Positions 13,632-26,056 of a stretch of DNA of 64,000 nt are shown here, in pieces. Below the pieces are notes generated by a model, which searched no databases, had not been told where the DNA came from, and worked only from the letters and a program-made list of their open reading frames with translations. The stretch comes from Fusarium oxysporum f. sp. lycopersici 4287. Its lineage: Eukaryota; Ascomycota; Sordariomycetes; Hypocreales; Nectriaceae. The translations under genes were made by a program, and so were the position numbers. Each line of letters starts with the position of its first letter. Within the stretch, counting starts at the first letter, position 1. The stretch spans positions 992,001 to 1,056,000 of the forward strand of contig NC_030995.1 in assembly GCF_000149955.1 (NCBI RefSeq), in the 5' to 3' direction.

Positions 13632-14770
13632 AAATATGTGCCACAAGATGTTAGGAACTTGGCGCTAAAGGATCATCGTTTATGCTTATATGATTGTTGA
13701 ATATGCGGGACTAGGTTCCTGTAAGCGTTGCTTCCATTTGCTTCTGGTCATGAGAAATCTCAAGACTTTGGAGATTTCATGTTTACATTGGGTCGAGACG
13801 TCCTGCTTGTACAACAGTTGTATGAAGAGATAATAATTATGATGAGCCCGTTGTATGTGAATTCGGCCTAGCTATTGCCTTTGGAATGTGAACTGTACCA
13901 GCGCGTATAATCAGCCTTGTAAGGTGCCTCTTTGTTAGTTTAGGCCCCATGATAGCCGTGCTCATTTACTGAGGTATCCATCATGCTCACTGACAAGATG
14001 CGCCGGTATTTCAAACACATGGAAATGCCAATACCTTAAACAACTCGAACATGAACTGAATTGTAGGTTCTAATTGCCATGCAATTTATCAGGGTGTCGT
14101 ATACCAAGCATTCATGAGTCTTCTGTACCTTACAGTAAGCCAAACGCACCACCCCACACAGTCTCGATAGTACGAAACAAAGTTGCCCTACAAGCCAACG
14201 AGGGAGAATCGACAAGTTTGAATTTTACCAACAGTCCACGCGGTGATGTCGACGTAAAAACTGAGCCGTGGCTTCGTCAGATTCTGATTGAACAAACAAT
14301 TATACTGCATTCAGGGCCAGACTGCAATTCATGCATCTGAACAAGCTTCCAGTTCCTAAACTCGGTTGCCATATGCCGCAAGATCAAGTAAAAAGGTACA
14401 CGGCGACATTTCAACAGAATTGCATGAATGATTAGAGGTTACGAACTGCCCTCCAGTTGGCGCCAAGCCGAGGTGCATTCATAATGTGGCCCAAGCCGTT
14501 CTCACTATGATTTGCAAGGATTCGTGCGTACCTGAGAGGAGCCAGCGTATTGGTATAGCTGATAGGTGTGATCAAAAGATGTGGCTAGATGGAACATTTG
14601 TCACTTCAGTATAAAACCAAAGTTGAACCGCTTCAAGACCGTTCATGCTATATCCTAATACTAATATGATATGAATTCCAGAGAGCCAGCAGATGTTGCA
14701 TACTAAGTCTGGAATTGGTCAATTTCTCTGATACCAAGTGATCAGCTATGATACAGAAGTCTTTGCTCAG
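13632..14770. other. Intergenic between convergent genes
   Basis: Joint 3' region of the RS-rich gene and the F-box/LRR gene on the minus strand. I see no gene or clear repeat in it. Confidence 0.5.
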
Positions 14771-16933
14771 CTAACGCCAGACAAAGACTGCATCATCATC
14801 CTCTTCATGGTCGCCGTCCCACTCGTCATCCGACTCAGCGCGATCATCATCCACAAAGTCTTCCATGCCGTACTGCAGTTCAGTGGGCTTTTGGTTATCG
14901 AATACAATGGATACAGTAGTACACCGTCCTTGAATCATAAGCGGCACAGGCTTCTTTTCACTCTCGGCCTCATCCCCAGTCTGACTGACTGCAGTACCGG
15001 ACTCGGCTTCTTCGTCTTCTGCATCAGAATCGAACTCATTCTCATCTGTGTCAGGTTCGGCGTAAGTTGGCCGACCAAGCGAATTACGGAGACCTTTGGC
15101 GCTGTTTCTTGAATCAGAGTCCGAAACATGTGCCGCTAGACGACTGCTTCGCCGAGATGGACCATCAGACAGCCTTTTCGACTTTTGCTTCTTTTTCTCC
15201 GAAATCTGAGTAGATGCTTCCACTTCTTCCTCTTGTGTCTGTCGAAGTGAATACTTTCTTTGCGGTGGTTCGTATGGGCGGAGGAAGACTTTATCCAGCT
15301 TCCGCCTCCATTCGTGCCGCATATTAGCGCGGGCCTTCCAGGGTATGTTGAGCATCGTCTTGACCGCAAGATGTCGAAGGTTTGGCAGAGAACCAGCACT
15401 ATCTATGAGGGAATTGAGAAACATTTCGGCAGTCTCAACACTCCAATATCGTATATGCTCAAAATCAATGATCCGGAGGCTTGACGGCCACTCTGGCTTT
15501 TGATGCGGCAATAGCACTTGGTCGTACAAAGGATCAGCGTCATTGTTGGTATAAGACCGAGATTCATGATGGCGGAAATACGAGAGGTTCATGTATAATT
15601 CCTCTAAATTGGGACATGCAGCTTCCAAATTGGTTAGGAAGACCATGTCTAGAGATTGGTTGTGTGACAAGTTCAGGCTGCGCAAATGTCGGCCATGCGT
15701 GTGTAGGAATGGCATAAACTCATCTGACTTGACCTCCCAACAGTTGATCAGTGAGAGATGAGTGAGGTCCTCTGGCAAAAGTGGAAGAAGCCGATCGTTC
15801 ATGACAGTTGAAGACTCGAACATAAGATGTTGTAGCGATTTCAACTGCGAAATCGCCTCGGCGAGCGAATCAATGACAGCCCCATCTTCATTGTACAGCG
15901 CCAGTTCCTCCTCCTCATTGCCGCCTTTCGGCCCCAGCTTATAGAGCGAAGGGACTTGAAGATTGGTGAGGCTTAGTTTGGTGAGGTGCGCAAATGAAGG
16001 CTCTTGATGTATACGGGCAACATCCTTCATGGTCGCCACAGGCCCTCCAAGCAGGCTTCCGCTCCATTCCCAGCTTTTTAACACGGTGTGCGACTCTTTG
16101 TCCCCGGCTGGCCTGAAGGCGGCAAATATCTCTTCAGTATATTGCCATCTCACTGTTTGATCCAGTTGCCTGTAAGGCGGCTGATCAGATTGTGTAAAGA
16201 GAAAGACTTCTTTCAGACGAGGAAGCAAATGGAGGATTCTTGGTAATAACGTTTGAGGCAACACATGAATGTCTACATAAAGAGTCTCAATCTTGGCACG
16301 GTAATTGAAACGAGTCTCAGAAGGTGGGCGATCCAGCAGAGACGCGAACCGTTTGGCCTTTCCAGCAGTGACCAGAGGCGGAGAACGATAAATGGCTGTC
16401 AAGGCGGCTTCTGAGAATGCCTTACAAGTTGTGGCAGTGTTTATCAGCCAATTGACGTCGATGTCATCATGACTAGCTGCATAGTAGAAGATATCGGTCC
16501 AGGCGGCATAAGGTATCTGCGGGTCTGTCCAGTCTGGAATGACGCCTTGGGGTATTGGCCCGGGTTCTGCGTCAGCAGACACTCGTCGCTTCTTCAAGCT
16601 TCCTTTCTTCTGTGCCGGCTTTGGTCGTTTCCTCGTTTGGTCCCGCGAGTTCGATCTTCTACCAGTTTGTACGTGTGCGGTCTTTGCTGACCTGGCCTTG
16701 CTGGTTCTGCGAGCTCGCGTCTCGAATTGGGCATCTCCATCCTGTTCGCTCTCCGCCAGGGATGGTTCGGAGTCTCCATCTTCGGAAGAAGACTCGTTAT
16801 AACTTATGGAAGCCTTCTGCGACCGCCTGGGACGTGTTGTTGTTCGGGTAGCATGCGTGGTGATAGATTGCGACAGGTTGCGACGGGAGGATGCAGGAAC
16901 GCTTTGTCGTTCAGCCGCCCTAGTTCGGACCAT
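14771..16933 (-). CDS. F-box/leucine-rich-repeat protein
   Basis: Probable F-box/LRR substrate receptor, apparently nuclear; the target is unknown. One coding exon of 720 residues. The N-terminal 130 residues are basic and disordered, with NLS-like clusters (RKRPKPAQKKGSLKKRRV). An F-box-like segment follows at about 140-190 (IPYAAWTDIFYYAASHDD, then TTCKAFSEAALTAIYRSPPL). Leucine-rich repeats lie between about 215 and 500 (LTHLSLINCW, LRSLNLSHNQSLD, CPNLEELYMNLS). The C-terminal 180 residues alternate basic and acidic stretches and end in DDDAVFVWR. Start choice: ATG 16933 (MVRTRAAERQ). The in-frame ATG at 16966 lies inside what looks like a 5' UTR intron (donor GTGCGA at 17078, branch CACTAAC, acceptor CTAG at 16951), so it is not used here. 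Confidence 0.8.
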   Translation of the reverse strand: MVRTRAAERQSVPASSRRNLSQSITTHATRTTTRPRRSQKASISYNESSSEDGDSEPSLAESEQDGDAQFETRARRTSKARSAKTAHVQTGRRSNSRDQTRKRPKPAQKKGSLKKRRVSADAEPGPIPQGVIPDWTDPQIPYAAWTDIFYYAASHDDIDVNWLINTATTCKAFSEAALTAIYRSPPLVTAGKAKRFASLLDRPPSETRFNYRAKIETLYVDIHVLPQTLLPRILHLLPRLKEVFLFTQSDQPPYRQLDQTVRWQYTEEIFAAFRPAGDKESHTVLKSWEWSGSLLGGPVATMKDVARIHQEPSFAHLTKLSLTNLQVPSLYKLGPKGGNEEEELALYNEDGAVIDSLAEAISQLKSLQHLMFESSTVMNDRLLPLLPEDLTHLSLINCWEVKSDEFMPFLHTHGRHLRSLNLSHNQSLDMVFLTNLEAACPNLEELYMNLSYFRHHESRSYTNNDADPLYDQVLLPHQKPEWPSSLRIIDFEHIRYWSVETAEMFLNSLIDSAGSLPNLRHLAVKTMLNIPWKARANMRHEWRRKLDKVFLRPYEPPQRKYSLRQTQEEEVEASTQISEKKKQKSKRLSDGPSRRSSRLAAHVSDSDSRNSAKGLRNSLGRPTYAEPDTDENEFDSDAEDEEAESGTAVSQTGDEAESEKKPVPLMIQGRCTTVSIVFDNQKPTELQYGMEDFVDDDRAESDDEWDGDHEEDDDAVFVWR

Positions 16934-19461
16934 GTCGTGATGCCTGGTGCCTAGCGTAACGATCATGTTAGTGGCATCCTATTAATCTCAATGCGTGAAA
17001 ATAAGAAGGAGAGTTTGGCCAGTCCTGTTGATGGTTATTGCAGCCTGGCGCAAGCTGGGCAGGATGGATTGATCGCACCTTCAAAGGCCGAGTTTGGCGA
17101 CTTGAAGCTCCCCGTAGTCGATGTCGAGTAATGACGAATTCAAGAGTACCAAGAAAAAATGTGTCAAAGAGCGCCAATACGTAGCGCCGCTATCGATTCG
17201 AGTGTATTTGGGCGCGCTGCGTTTTGTTGTCAGGCCATGAAGTGGTGGATCGTATCAAGTCCAAGATTGGGTCTGAGTGTGATGTCGTTGTTAAGGTGTT
17301 TGTTTGTTGGAGGGGCAAGGTCGAAGGAACTTGGGGGCGCTGGAGGGCACCCCGACGTGAGGGGAAAGAATGAAAGAAAAAGGAAGGGTTAGGTTTATAT
17401 GGCTTGATACATCAGTAAAATGATATCACATTGAAAAAATTAGTCAGCCATAATTAGACGTATCTTGAATGACTATATTTGTATCATATCTACATAAAGC
17501 ATCTCCTATCATTTCTTATAAATGATCTGGTACTGAGCGCGCATTCGTCTTATTCTTTCCCCCCACTCCAGCCTTGCGGTGACGCACCTCGGTGTGGAGC
17601 TCCAAGAACGGAGTCGCTCTGCCGTGGCCGATCATAGGCGGGTGATGGCTGGATGTGGCAAGGCTACCAATCCCGTACATTTCTGGAAATCTGGGAGACC
17701 CAAAGTCCAGTGTGGGATAAGAAATATCAAAGCAAACATTAAGAAAAAGAATATGAATTGAATTTGCAGGACTTCGTGATGCTTTGCATCCTGTTGGTAC
17801 AGCATTCTTTTCAGTACCTAGTCTTTTATGTTGTTGAAAGTTTACGTCTCATCCCCATCACACCCAGAAAGCAAGCTCTGCTTCTGCCTCCAGGATCTTT
17901 GCACTCGAATAGGGTGGACGGCACGAAAAGCAAACATTTGATTTTCCTTCCATCAATACATCTCCAAAGGAGATATCGACACCCGGAACCAGTCAAGGTT
18001 GGGCTGCAAGTCCTATACAATGTGGATGAGTCGCCAGCGACAAGCCATGATGACCCTCTTCGTCTCATGATGGATCGTCAAAGATCCATTGAGGCATTGG
18101 ACAATGATGCTAAAGGGGTCCTTGCACTTCGCCTACATGCATAATCGACGGTGACCATGATCCTGGAGAGTTTCTTATCGGGAATGGTCTCTCATTAGAG
18201 GTGGCCAAGTGCTGAGAGACTGAATCGAAAAATCTGGCTTGAAACCGGCTCATGTCCATAGCAACTGAGAGGATATGTAAAATGAACTTTATGGTGTTCT
18301 ACGGGACTGGAAATACATTTGCATTTGCAGTTAACAAGAGGCTAAGGGGCTCACACTCACGCTCACACAGCGCGCAACACCCCGCCTGCATGCATAATAA
18401 TTTCCAGCGGCTAAGTCTTTGCTTGAAGCAGAGTCTCTAATTCGTTCCACTGTCAGCAGCCAGTGGATCCACCCCGCTAGGCTATTGCCTCTGAATGGCG
18501 GTTGTTGGTGACTCTCCAGGCATGACGCTAGGAGGGCTATAGGCTCTAGTCCGTAGTAGGGAGTCGCGATAGAATTCCCACCTCACGGGCAGGGCTGCTT
18601 CTTAACCTGCCACTGGCACGCGTCTCTTACCGCGCTCTTCATTGTTACTTACCTACCTTACCTTTGCTGTCAGCTCTAGTCCCGTCGCTTCTCATGAGGA
18701 CGCTCTACAGGCTTCATTCTCGCCTACTGCTGCTTCATTTCAATGCAATAGAGTCCGCTGAAACCCGCTATCTAACTCTACAGCGCGTATCGGGATCAGA
18801 CAGGGCAGTTCACAGAAGGAGCGACGGGCAGCGAGCGACAGTACTTTGGCCACAGCACTGAACTGAAACTACCTACCACGGTACCTGACCTTACCTGCAG
18901 AATTGGATTGTCACCACACGCGACCGGCTCTCACATCTCCTCCTTTAACCCATTATTTACATCCACCTCGAGTACCAAGGACACGCACACAGCTGCAGTC
19001 GCCTTCTCACTTCTGTTCATATTCATTCATAGGCGCTCTTTCTTTTCACTATATTCTTCTCTATCCCGCCTTCTTCACTCTTCTCCTCCCGGTCCGATTC
19101 TGCAGTTTGTGGCGTTGCTGTTTCTCGCTCTTGCCTCTATCCGTTGCTTCTGCTTTATTTCACTGGCCTTTCTCGGCTGTCATTTTTCCTGCCCTGACAA
19201 ACCCGTTCGCATGACTACAACAAACACGCATCAGCCATGAGCGTCAAGGCCATCAACTACTAATATATAATTACTTACGCCTTGTTTCTAACAATCGCAA
19301 CTACGTACTGCGACGTTTCAACCCGCTTTGCCAACAAGCACAGTCACAACCACATTCTCGGCCATCTTCAACTGTCTGTCGCATTACGCAACTTTTCCTA
19401 CCAGGACTGAGCACTGCTCCTCGGATCATCTCATACCGTCAAGGTATTGCTTTTCTCCGCC
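16934..19461. other. Divergent intergenic region before SUZ12
   Basis: About 2.5 kb between divergent genes. The right-hand 550 bases form a strongly pyrimidine-rich leader of the SUZ12 gene with short upstream ORFs. On the left, a 128-nt 5' UTR intron of the F-box/LRR gene is likely (16951-17078). The middle, 17400-18850, shows no gene, repeat or structured RNA that I can support. Confidence 0.45.
19211..19263 (+). promoter_or_regulatory. Two overlapping upstream ORFs in the SUZ12 leader
   Basis: ORF 19211-19240 (9 codons plus stop) and ORF 19237-19263 (8 codons plus stop, in the strong context gccATGa) overlap by ATGA. They lie about 200 nt before the SUZ12 start and could restrain its translation, provided the transcript starts upstream of them and the region is not spliced out. 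Confidence 0.4.
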
Positions 19462-21894
19462 ATGACCCAGAAAAAGTCTTTTACAAGGACTGTCCCCTTT
19501 ACTCAGCGCAACTGGGAAGCTGCTCATAACGCGAAAAACATGGGCGCGACCCTCTCGACGCCCAAGAGCCAAGATGACAGTGGCCCTCCACAAAAGCGTC
19601 AGAAGGTCTCAGTTTCCAAGTCCAACAGCGACACCTCACTCATTGATACAGAAGATCGCACGGCTCTACGTGTTGAGATACACAAGATTTTTCACAAGGA
19701 CTCTAAGAAAGTCCGGCCTCTCAATGCTCTTCCTCCAGACGATATCATCAAAACCAAGGCTAAATGTCAAATCACCGTTTCCGATGTGAGTGGTGGCTTC
19801 ACTCACATCCTATATCGCAGCAGCCAGAGCTGTGACATCGTCTCTCACACGAATCCGTCAGGCCCTCATCGGATTGCTTACATTAAGCCACCTAAGCCAT
19901 TCCTTGTCCCTAAGGAAAGTATCTTGGTCAACAGGCAGGATGATCCATCCCATGACTTTTCGAACGCATACAGATTAGACGTCGAAATGTTTTCAGTTCA
20001 GGATGGCAACTGGCCGCCTCTGGAAGCCCATGAGCTTGGTGTCCCTGCAAGCCAGCAAGGGCCTGTCCAAGCAATTGCCAAGCAGAATTGGATACTGCAT
20101 AGCGAGTTTCCCCAGGTTTTCGGCAGGATAAAGAAACCCGTCAAGCTCACAGCCGGATTCCACCCACAGCGCCATGAACGTCTGACTAATTACATCATGG
20201 ATGTAGAATTGAAATGGGCCTCGGGTACCCGACGAATTGACAAGACTGCAAAAAACTGTATTACTGCTTTCGATTCAGACGGCGAGATTTACACCAATGG
20301 TGTTCTTGAACCTATATCTGATGATCTGCTCGATAGCGCGAGCCCACCCGAGCTTGAGGATGACATCGATGACACCAGCAGCACCCATCTCACAAATGAT
20401 GTTCATGAAATAAACGGCACAAACGGCACAAACGGCGTCAATGGCTTTCATGATGATGACGACGAAATGGGTGGTGTGAATGGCATCAATGGGGTTACGC
20501 ATGAGGTTGAAGATATGAATGGAGTACAAGAGACGAACGAAGTGAACGGGCATGTTGGTGACGAGGACTCGTCGCATGACATCTCTCATGATCTGGAAGA
20601 AGAGCTAGAGGGCGACCACACCCCTAACCGAGCATTACGAAAACGGAATAACAAGCAATACAACTTGAAGGTACTGACTGCGCAAGCCCATGGAAAGGAG
20701 CGCAAAACCCGAGATAAGGCTGGGCAACCTGAGCAAGGCGAGGGTTTCGTCACGTATATGCTGTCAGCTAACGCACCGGTTCACCTACTCTCATGGCAGT
20801 GTTGTGCCTGTGGCAACGCTAACGAGTCATTGGACATTTTGAGAGCTCACCTAATGACGTACCATCCGAATTATGTGTACACACTGGAAAAGACGAGCCA
20901 AGGGCCGCTGTTCCGGATTACTCATGTTTCGGGGTCTGCAGTCTCGCCTTCGAAAGAGCTGCAGCTCGGAAAACCCACAAAACCGCTTGATCAGCAGGCC
21001 TATGTCAACGGCGATGACTCCTGGGTAACTTCACGCTATGGTCCAGATCACATGGAAGATGTTGTGCGATTTTCACCGAAGCACAGCACCGAACGACAAC
21101 TCTTTGGAAAGTCTGGCGAAAATCCTCCTCAGCCTCCAGCGGCAGTTCAGGCGGTGATTCCGCGACCGGAAAAGAAAAAGGTCGTCATTCCAAAGTCTTG
21201 TCAGCCTCTCTTTGACCCTGTCAGCAAAGCTCGCCTAAAACCTGGCGAGGAGTTACCAAAACCCGTGGTCGATAATGCATGGTTGTTACAGAAGCATCGC
21301 GAAGATATCGGCGAATTCTCCGACGTCTCGAAAGAAGAGAAGGAATACATTCGCAGATGGGACGCATTTATTCTTCAGGAAAATGTCACATCTGGACAAT
21401 ATTTCAGGCGTGCTTGGGTCAAGTTTGTCAAAGAGAATGCTTCTTGGCTGGTGGGTGCGAATTATCGGATGAACGAGTATGGCAAGCACCTGTGTGTTCT
21501 GATGGCGCGTGATGTCCTGGATAACGCTAGTGTTGAGAAAGCCGGGAAGCTGATTGATGAGGCGCGAGCTCGATTGAAATCAGATGAGGATGCGAAGACG
21601 AACGGTACCAATGCAGCGGATGTCACGTTAAAACAGTCGCCTCGAGCTTCACAAATTACGAGAGGCGCGAATGGGTGTACAGTGTGTCAGCTCCCCGTCC
21701 TCGGACCTTCTCTACTCATCTGCTCAAACAAGGTAATGCCAATGCTATTTGACGGCAAGCCACTGCTAACAATTGTATAGAAATGCTCAAATCGACTGTA
21801 TCATGCAAGTTGCATCGAAAACTCGGCATCCATTCCGGTCACTCGTCCCAAATGGCTTTGCAATGGGTGTAGCAAAACGGAAGGAACCTCCTAG
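19462..21894 (+). CDS. SUZ12: SUZ12-like Polycomb (PRC2) subunit with C-terminal PHD finger
   Basis: Core subunit of Polycomb repressive complex 2, which trimethylates H3K27; in Fusarium and Neurospora PRC2 silences facultative heterochromatin, including secondary-metabolite clusters (established). Two exons, 19462-21732 and 21781-21894, give 794 residues. Seen in order: a basic N-terminus; an asparagine/glycine-rich acidic insert near residues 315-370 (NGTNGTNGVNG and variants); a single C2H2 zinc finger at C447/C450 with RAHLMTYH; a VEFS-type box at about 607-715 (LQKHREDIGEFSDVSKEEKE, then IRRWDAFI and FVKENASWLV), the EZH2-binding segment of this family; and a full C4HC3 PHD finger at residues 739-787 (C739, C742, C754, C759, H765, C768, C784, C787), split by the only intron. 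The frame stays open beyond the TAG stop. Start ATG 19462 has context gccATGa. Confidence 0.88.
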
Positions 21895-24832
21895 AGCGGG
21901 GTGTCCATATCCTTGCGAAGCATCCCAGTACCTAGCTCAGCAAGCTTGAAAGGAGGCGAACGAAGCAGCGCTGGTTCTCAAAGCGCAAAAGCTTCCCATT
22001 CGATGACTACGCGTCAAGCGCTGAGAAAGAGACGTGTGAACGTGGCTGTTGGGGAATCTGATGAGCCTACAGCCATAAAGAGAGCCAGGTTTCGAAAAGC
22101 TAACACGAAAGCGGCGGGCTCCAAAAAGAAGTGAAGAATTGCCTCGAGATTTTGTGGTGGGGAATATAGTCAGACTTGGAGATATCGTGAGCGGAAGGAT
22201 GGCATTAAATTTATGTTTTTATAGTCGTTTCGGCGCTTATTGGGATCGGGACACTGATGAGAAGGCATGCCCGGAGTCGGTTGATCAGGATTGAGGTAGA
22301 GAGTGGATTGTTTCTGGCGTGGACATTGCTGGGTTTTCGCAGCTCATCTCTGTTGAGGCAGCTTGTACTGCAAACTTTTGGTGGTCTGTATTATATTACT
22401 ATACTACCTGCATTTTGCTGTTTGTGTGCGTGTGTAACAAATTTCAGCGTGACGATGAAGGAGCAACCATTGCGATGACTACCTTGAGTATAACCACGAC
22501 CAGGCGGGCATGCAGAGCTAGTTGAAGACGCTGCTTCAACGTAGAATTCAAGGGAATTGTAAACAAAGCGTGGTCGGTGCGGCTAGCATCTGGGCATATC
22601 TGCAACTCAGGGAGACTACCTAATTATACTTAGCTTGGTTGATATAAGCATGAACGGTTATGCAACAGTTTGATGATCACAACAGCAACTCCAACACAAG
22701 TAGTAATACCAATTTCGGTCTTGACGAAACGGCCTCAGGCTGCACAACCTGGGAGTGGTCAATATGTTCTATTCGACAGATGCATTGTCGATGGAAAATT
22801 CAAAATACCATTCAGGTTGGTAGGCTGATTCACCCATTGCACCTCACAATGCTTTGGAAGGCTGCAAGTCGAATACACTTGATATACATGTCGAAGAGAT
22901 CTCTCTAGCACTCGTTGATCAAGTCTCAAACACGCTGGGCGCTTGTTATAACGGTTTCGGCCATTGCTACAGAAGTGACGTCCTCAGGATGATAACAGCA
23001 TATGATCAAATCGATGGTATCACGGAATACTTTGTCACGGGACAGCATAACAGTCTGATAAATCATGTTCAGTGTTCACCGAAAGATGAGCTTGGCTTCT
23101 CACGGATTACGGCGGGTCCCATCAAGTAACTTGAGTGGATGCCTTGGTGTGAGGTTATCGATTCACATTTGAATCTGCTTACATGTGTGACTCACCCAGT
23201 TTGGGAATGATTCGGTATCATCATCATCATCAATCAGTCAAGGAGTTTGGAAGAAGTGGCTGATAAATTCCAAGATATGGCCGATGACTACAGAAGAGGT
23301 ATCGAAATGCATTTGATAGAAATTAGACATAGTGGCATGTTTTTCGGATCTTGGTGTTTCTGAGGGAACCGAAATGCTATGCAAGATTAAAGACTGGAGA
23401 GAAACTCAAGCTCTTGATTTTCTTGGATCAAACCTCTTCTTTACGCATTAGCCCTTTGAATGAAGTTGACTTGCTTCAAGTTGAACAGACCCCTCTAAAG
23501 GGATAGATTAATTCGAGATCTATTGAGGTCACAAATGCGAATGCCCAGCGAAGGATCTCGACAAATCTGAACGACCAGCCCAGATGTGATAGAGGAGGTA
23601 AGTGGTGGAGATCAGTAGAAACAGGGTCGATTTTTGAACGGCAAAGGATATGGTTCGAGGAAATGTCAAATGCAAGTTCAAATCATATTAAACAAAAGAA
23701 GAAGCCCCTGATAACATCTGGTCGCTCTTGGTGGTCTATTTTACGGCATGTATGACGAGCTGTTTGACGAGGCGCTTGGGGGCGTGACATGTAGATGGAC
23801 AGTGTCTAAATGGCCATTTTCAGTATCGAAGTCCTGTTTATATCGCTTGTATTGTTCTTTCCAAGATACAAGGCTTCTTGGATAACTTGAAGGCTCTCTG
23901 CCGTTATTTCGAGCCAAGTTCTTTCACAGATGTACACATTGGGACCAGAACATATTGCATATGCAAAGAGCATTGGTGTGTTTGACTATCGCAAGTTGGA
24001 GAGCAAGGAAACATCTTTTGCGTATGGTTTAAGGAATGTTGAAGGTGATACGACCTTTCCAAGGTTGATGGCGAAATGATGAGGCCATCATGAGTTGGAT
24101 GGGCAGTGTTGTTGAAGCTCCTTGACATTAACAAAATGCCATAATTATTGTTAATACCGTGCCAATACGATCACTGACGGATGCTAAAAGTGATACTAAC
24201 ACTATAATCCAAGTGGGTGGCTTCATCATGGTCACCTCGCTGCCGCCAGCTCATGGGTGTTAGGGGCCGTTGACCAGCGGGTCAACATGGCATAAGCGAC
24301 CCAAAGATTCTTATATGGTATATCGAGCACGGTGGCCTCAATAAATCCTGCGAGCTAATTCCATTATTTTCCGGATATACCACAGAAGTTGCCTGTAATC
24401 ATTGGTTGACCACACCCAAGCAATAGAGGCGCCCATCATGAGAACCCACCCACTCAGGTCAGCACACCAATCCATTACATATGAGATTGTGTTGTAGCGA
24501 AGAAATGTGAGAACCGCACACTCAAGTCCACGACGTGCCTTTTTATGATGTAAATCAACGAGAGGCCAGATCAGAAACATACCGCAGTGCGCAGTACATG
24601 ATCAATAGCCTTATGTGGTCAGCATCAGCCAATCGCCGCGTTTCCTCCAAGAAGCAACCATGACTATACCCGCAACGCATACGCGACTAGACACACACTC
24701 AATCGAGGCCATTACACTTGTCTACCATTGAGGGTGCCATCAGGCTACGTTCCTCTTCACCCAACTCTGGCAAGGTCATACAGAGGCGAGTACAGGCTTA
24801 ACAGCACAGTCAGTCTCGACAAAGCCACCGCG

Positions 24833-24848
24833 TTTTTTTTTTTTTTTT
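24833..24848 (+). repeat. Poly(T) run of 16
   Basis: Uninterrupted T tract in the gene-poor region; no flanking element was recognised. Confidence 0.85.
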
Positions 24849-26056
24849 GTCGCGTCTTCCTTTGGGTGGTTCCTGGGAGTTTTTGAAACAACTCTCAGCG
24901 AGGCCCACGATGTCGGACATGATTCTTCCATTTCCACCCACGATCTGGTTGGATGCTATCCCACATTGCGACGCCTCTGTGAGGGAGGGCTCTTAGCTAA
25001 GATACCTTACTCAGCTCAGTCATGCTAGATTCATAACAGAGGCTTCACATTTTCGCTCTTAAACTTCCCAAGGTTGGTCCAGGCGTTGAGTGTTGAGCGT
25101 GATATCCATGGGCTGCAGACCATCATACTCCATCGATGCAACGCAATGCAATTCGAGGTGATGGAGCTCTTCTGCGGCAGAATTCATAGCCAGAATCAAG
25201 AGCGTTGGTGCCAGAAACAAAAGTGAACAGAGATACTTATTACTCTCACTCACTCTCCTGAAACTGTCGAATCCCAGTTGTTGAAGCCTCGTTCACTCGC
25301 TTTAGCACCCGGGCATATAGTCCAAATGATGACCACAATCAATCACATACGACCAAAGGTAGTGGAAAATACGGGATCCCGTCCGCTCTCCCATAGTCAA
25401 GCCACTAACCGGCGGATTAGTAGTTGGGTCGGTGACGACCAGCGAATCCCCGCTGTTGTATGTTCCTTTTTTTTGGTGCAAATTTCTCATCTGAATCTGT
25501 GTTTTTGCCTTGATGTGACCGTGTATATTCGTGATATGGTTCGTCTTTTTGGCTGTTGGCTGGCCTCAGCAATTGGCCGCGCTAGTTTGTTCTGACGAAT
25601 GCAGAGCTGGCACCGCATTGACTGGTGACCAATGGCAAGCTTGCAATGGGCAAGGGGTCAAGAGCTGTTGGCTTTCCTGGTTTCTTCCTAAAACGAAAGA
25701 CTGACTTATATAGTAGCTTTAACTAGAGGTTGAATCACACACTCAAGCCACATGGACTGTTGCACAGTTCCTCATTAGGTGAGAGACGATGAGATAGTGA
25801 TACAGGGCCACTGACCACCTCAAGACTGGTTGCCGTTATCCTGATAGGAATGGGCAACCTGGTCATTAAATGCATGCCTGTCAACTTGGGTTCACTAATC
25901 ACTGCCAATACAGCTCATACAAACAACCTATCAGAGCTACCACCTGCAACAGCCTCAAACTCGACCCTCATATCCCCTGAGCTTCAACGTTACAGGGCAT
26001 TTTGTGTTCATCTCCATCAGTCGTGAATAATGGCTCTGTAATATTGGCTCTCTCTG

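Noticed and set aside
16931..16966. Start of the F-box/LRR protein at ATG 16966
   Set aside because: This ATG lies between a CTAAC branch point and a CTAG acceptor, so it is probably intronic.
18903..19240. Protein of about 100 residues upstream of SUZ12
   Set aside because: Two overlapping frames in a pyrimidine-rich leader give Ser/Phe/Leu-rich products with no domain; a leader is the simpler explanation.
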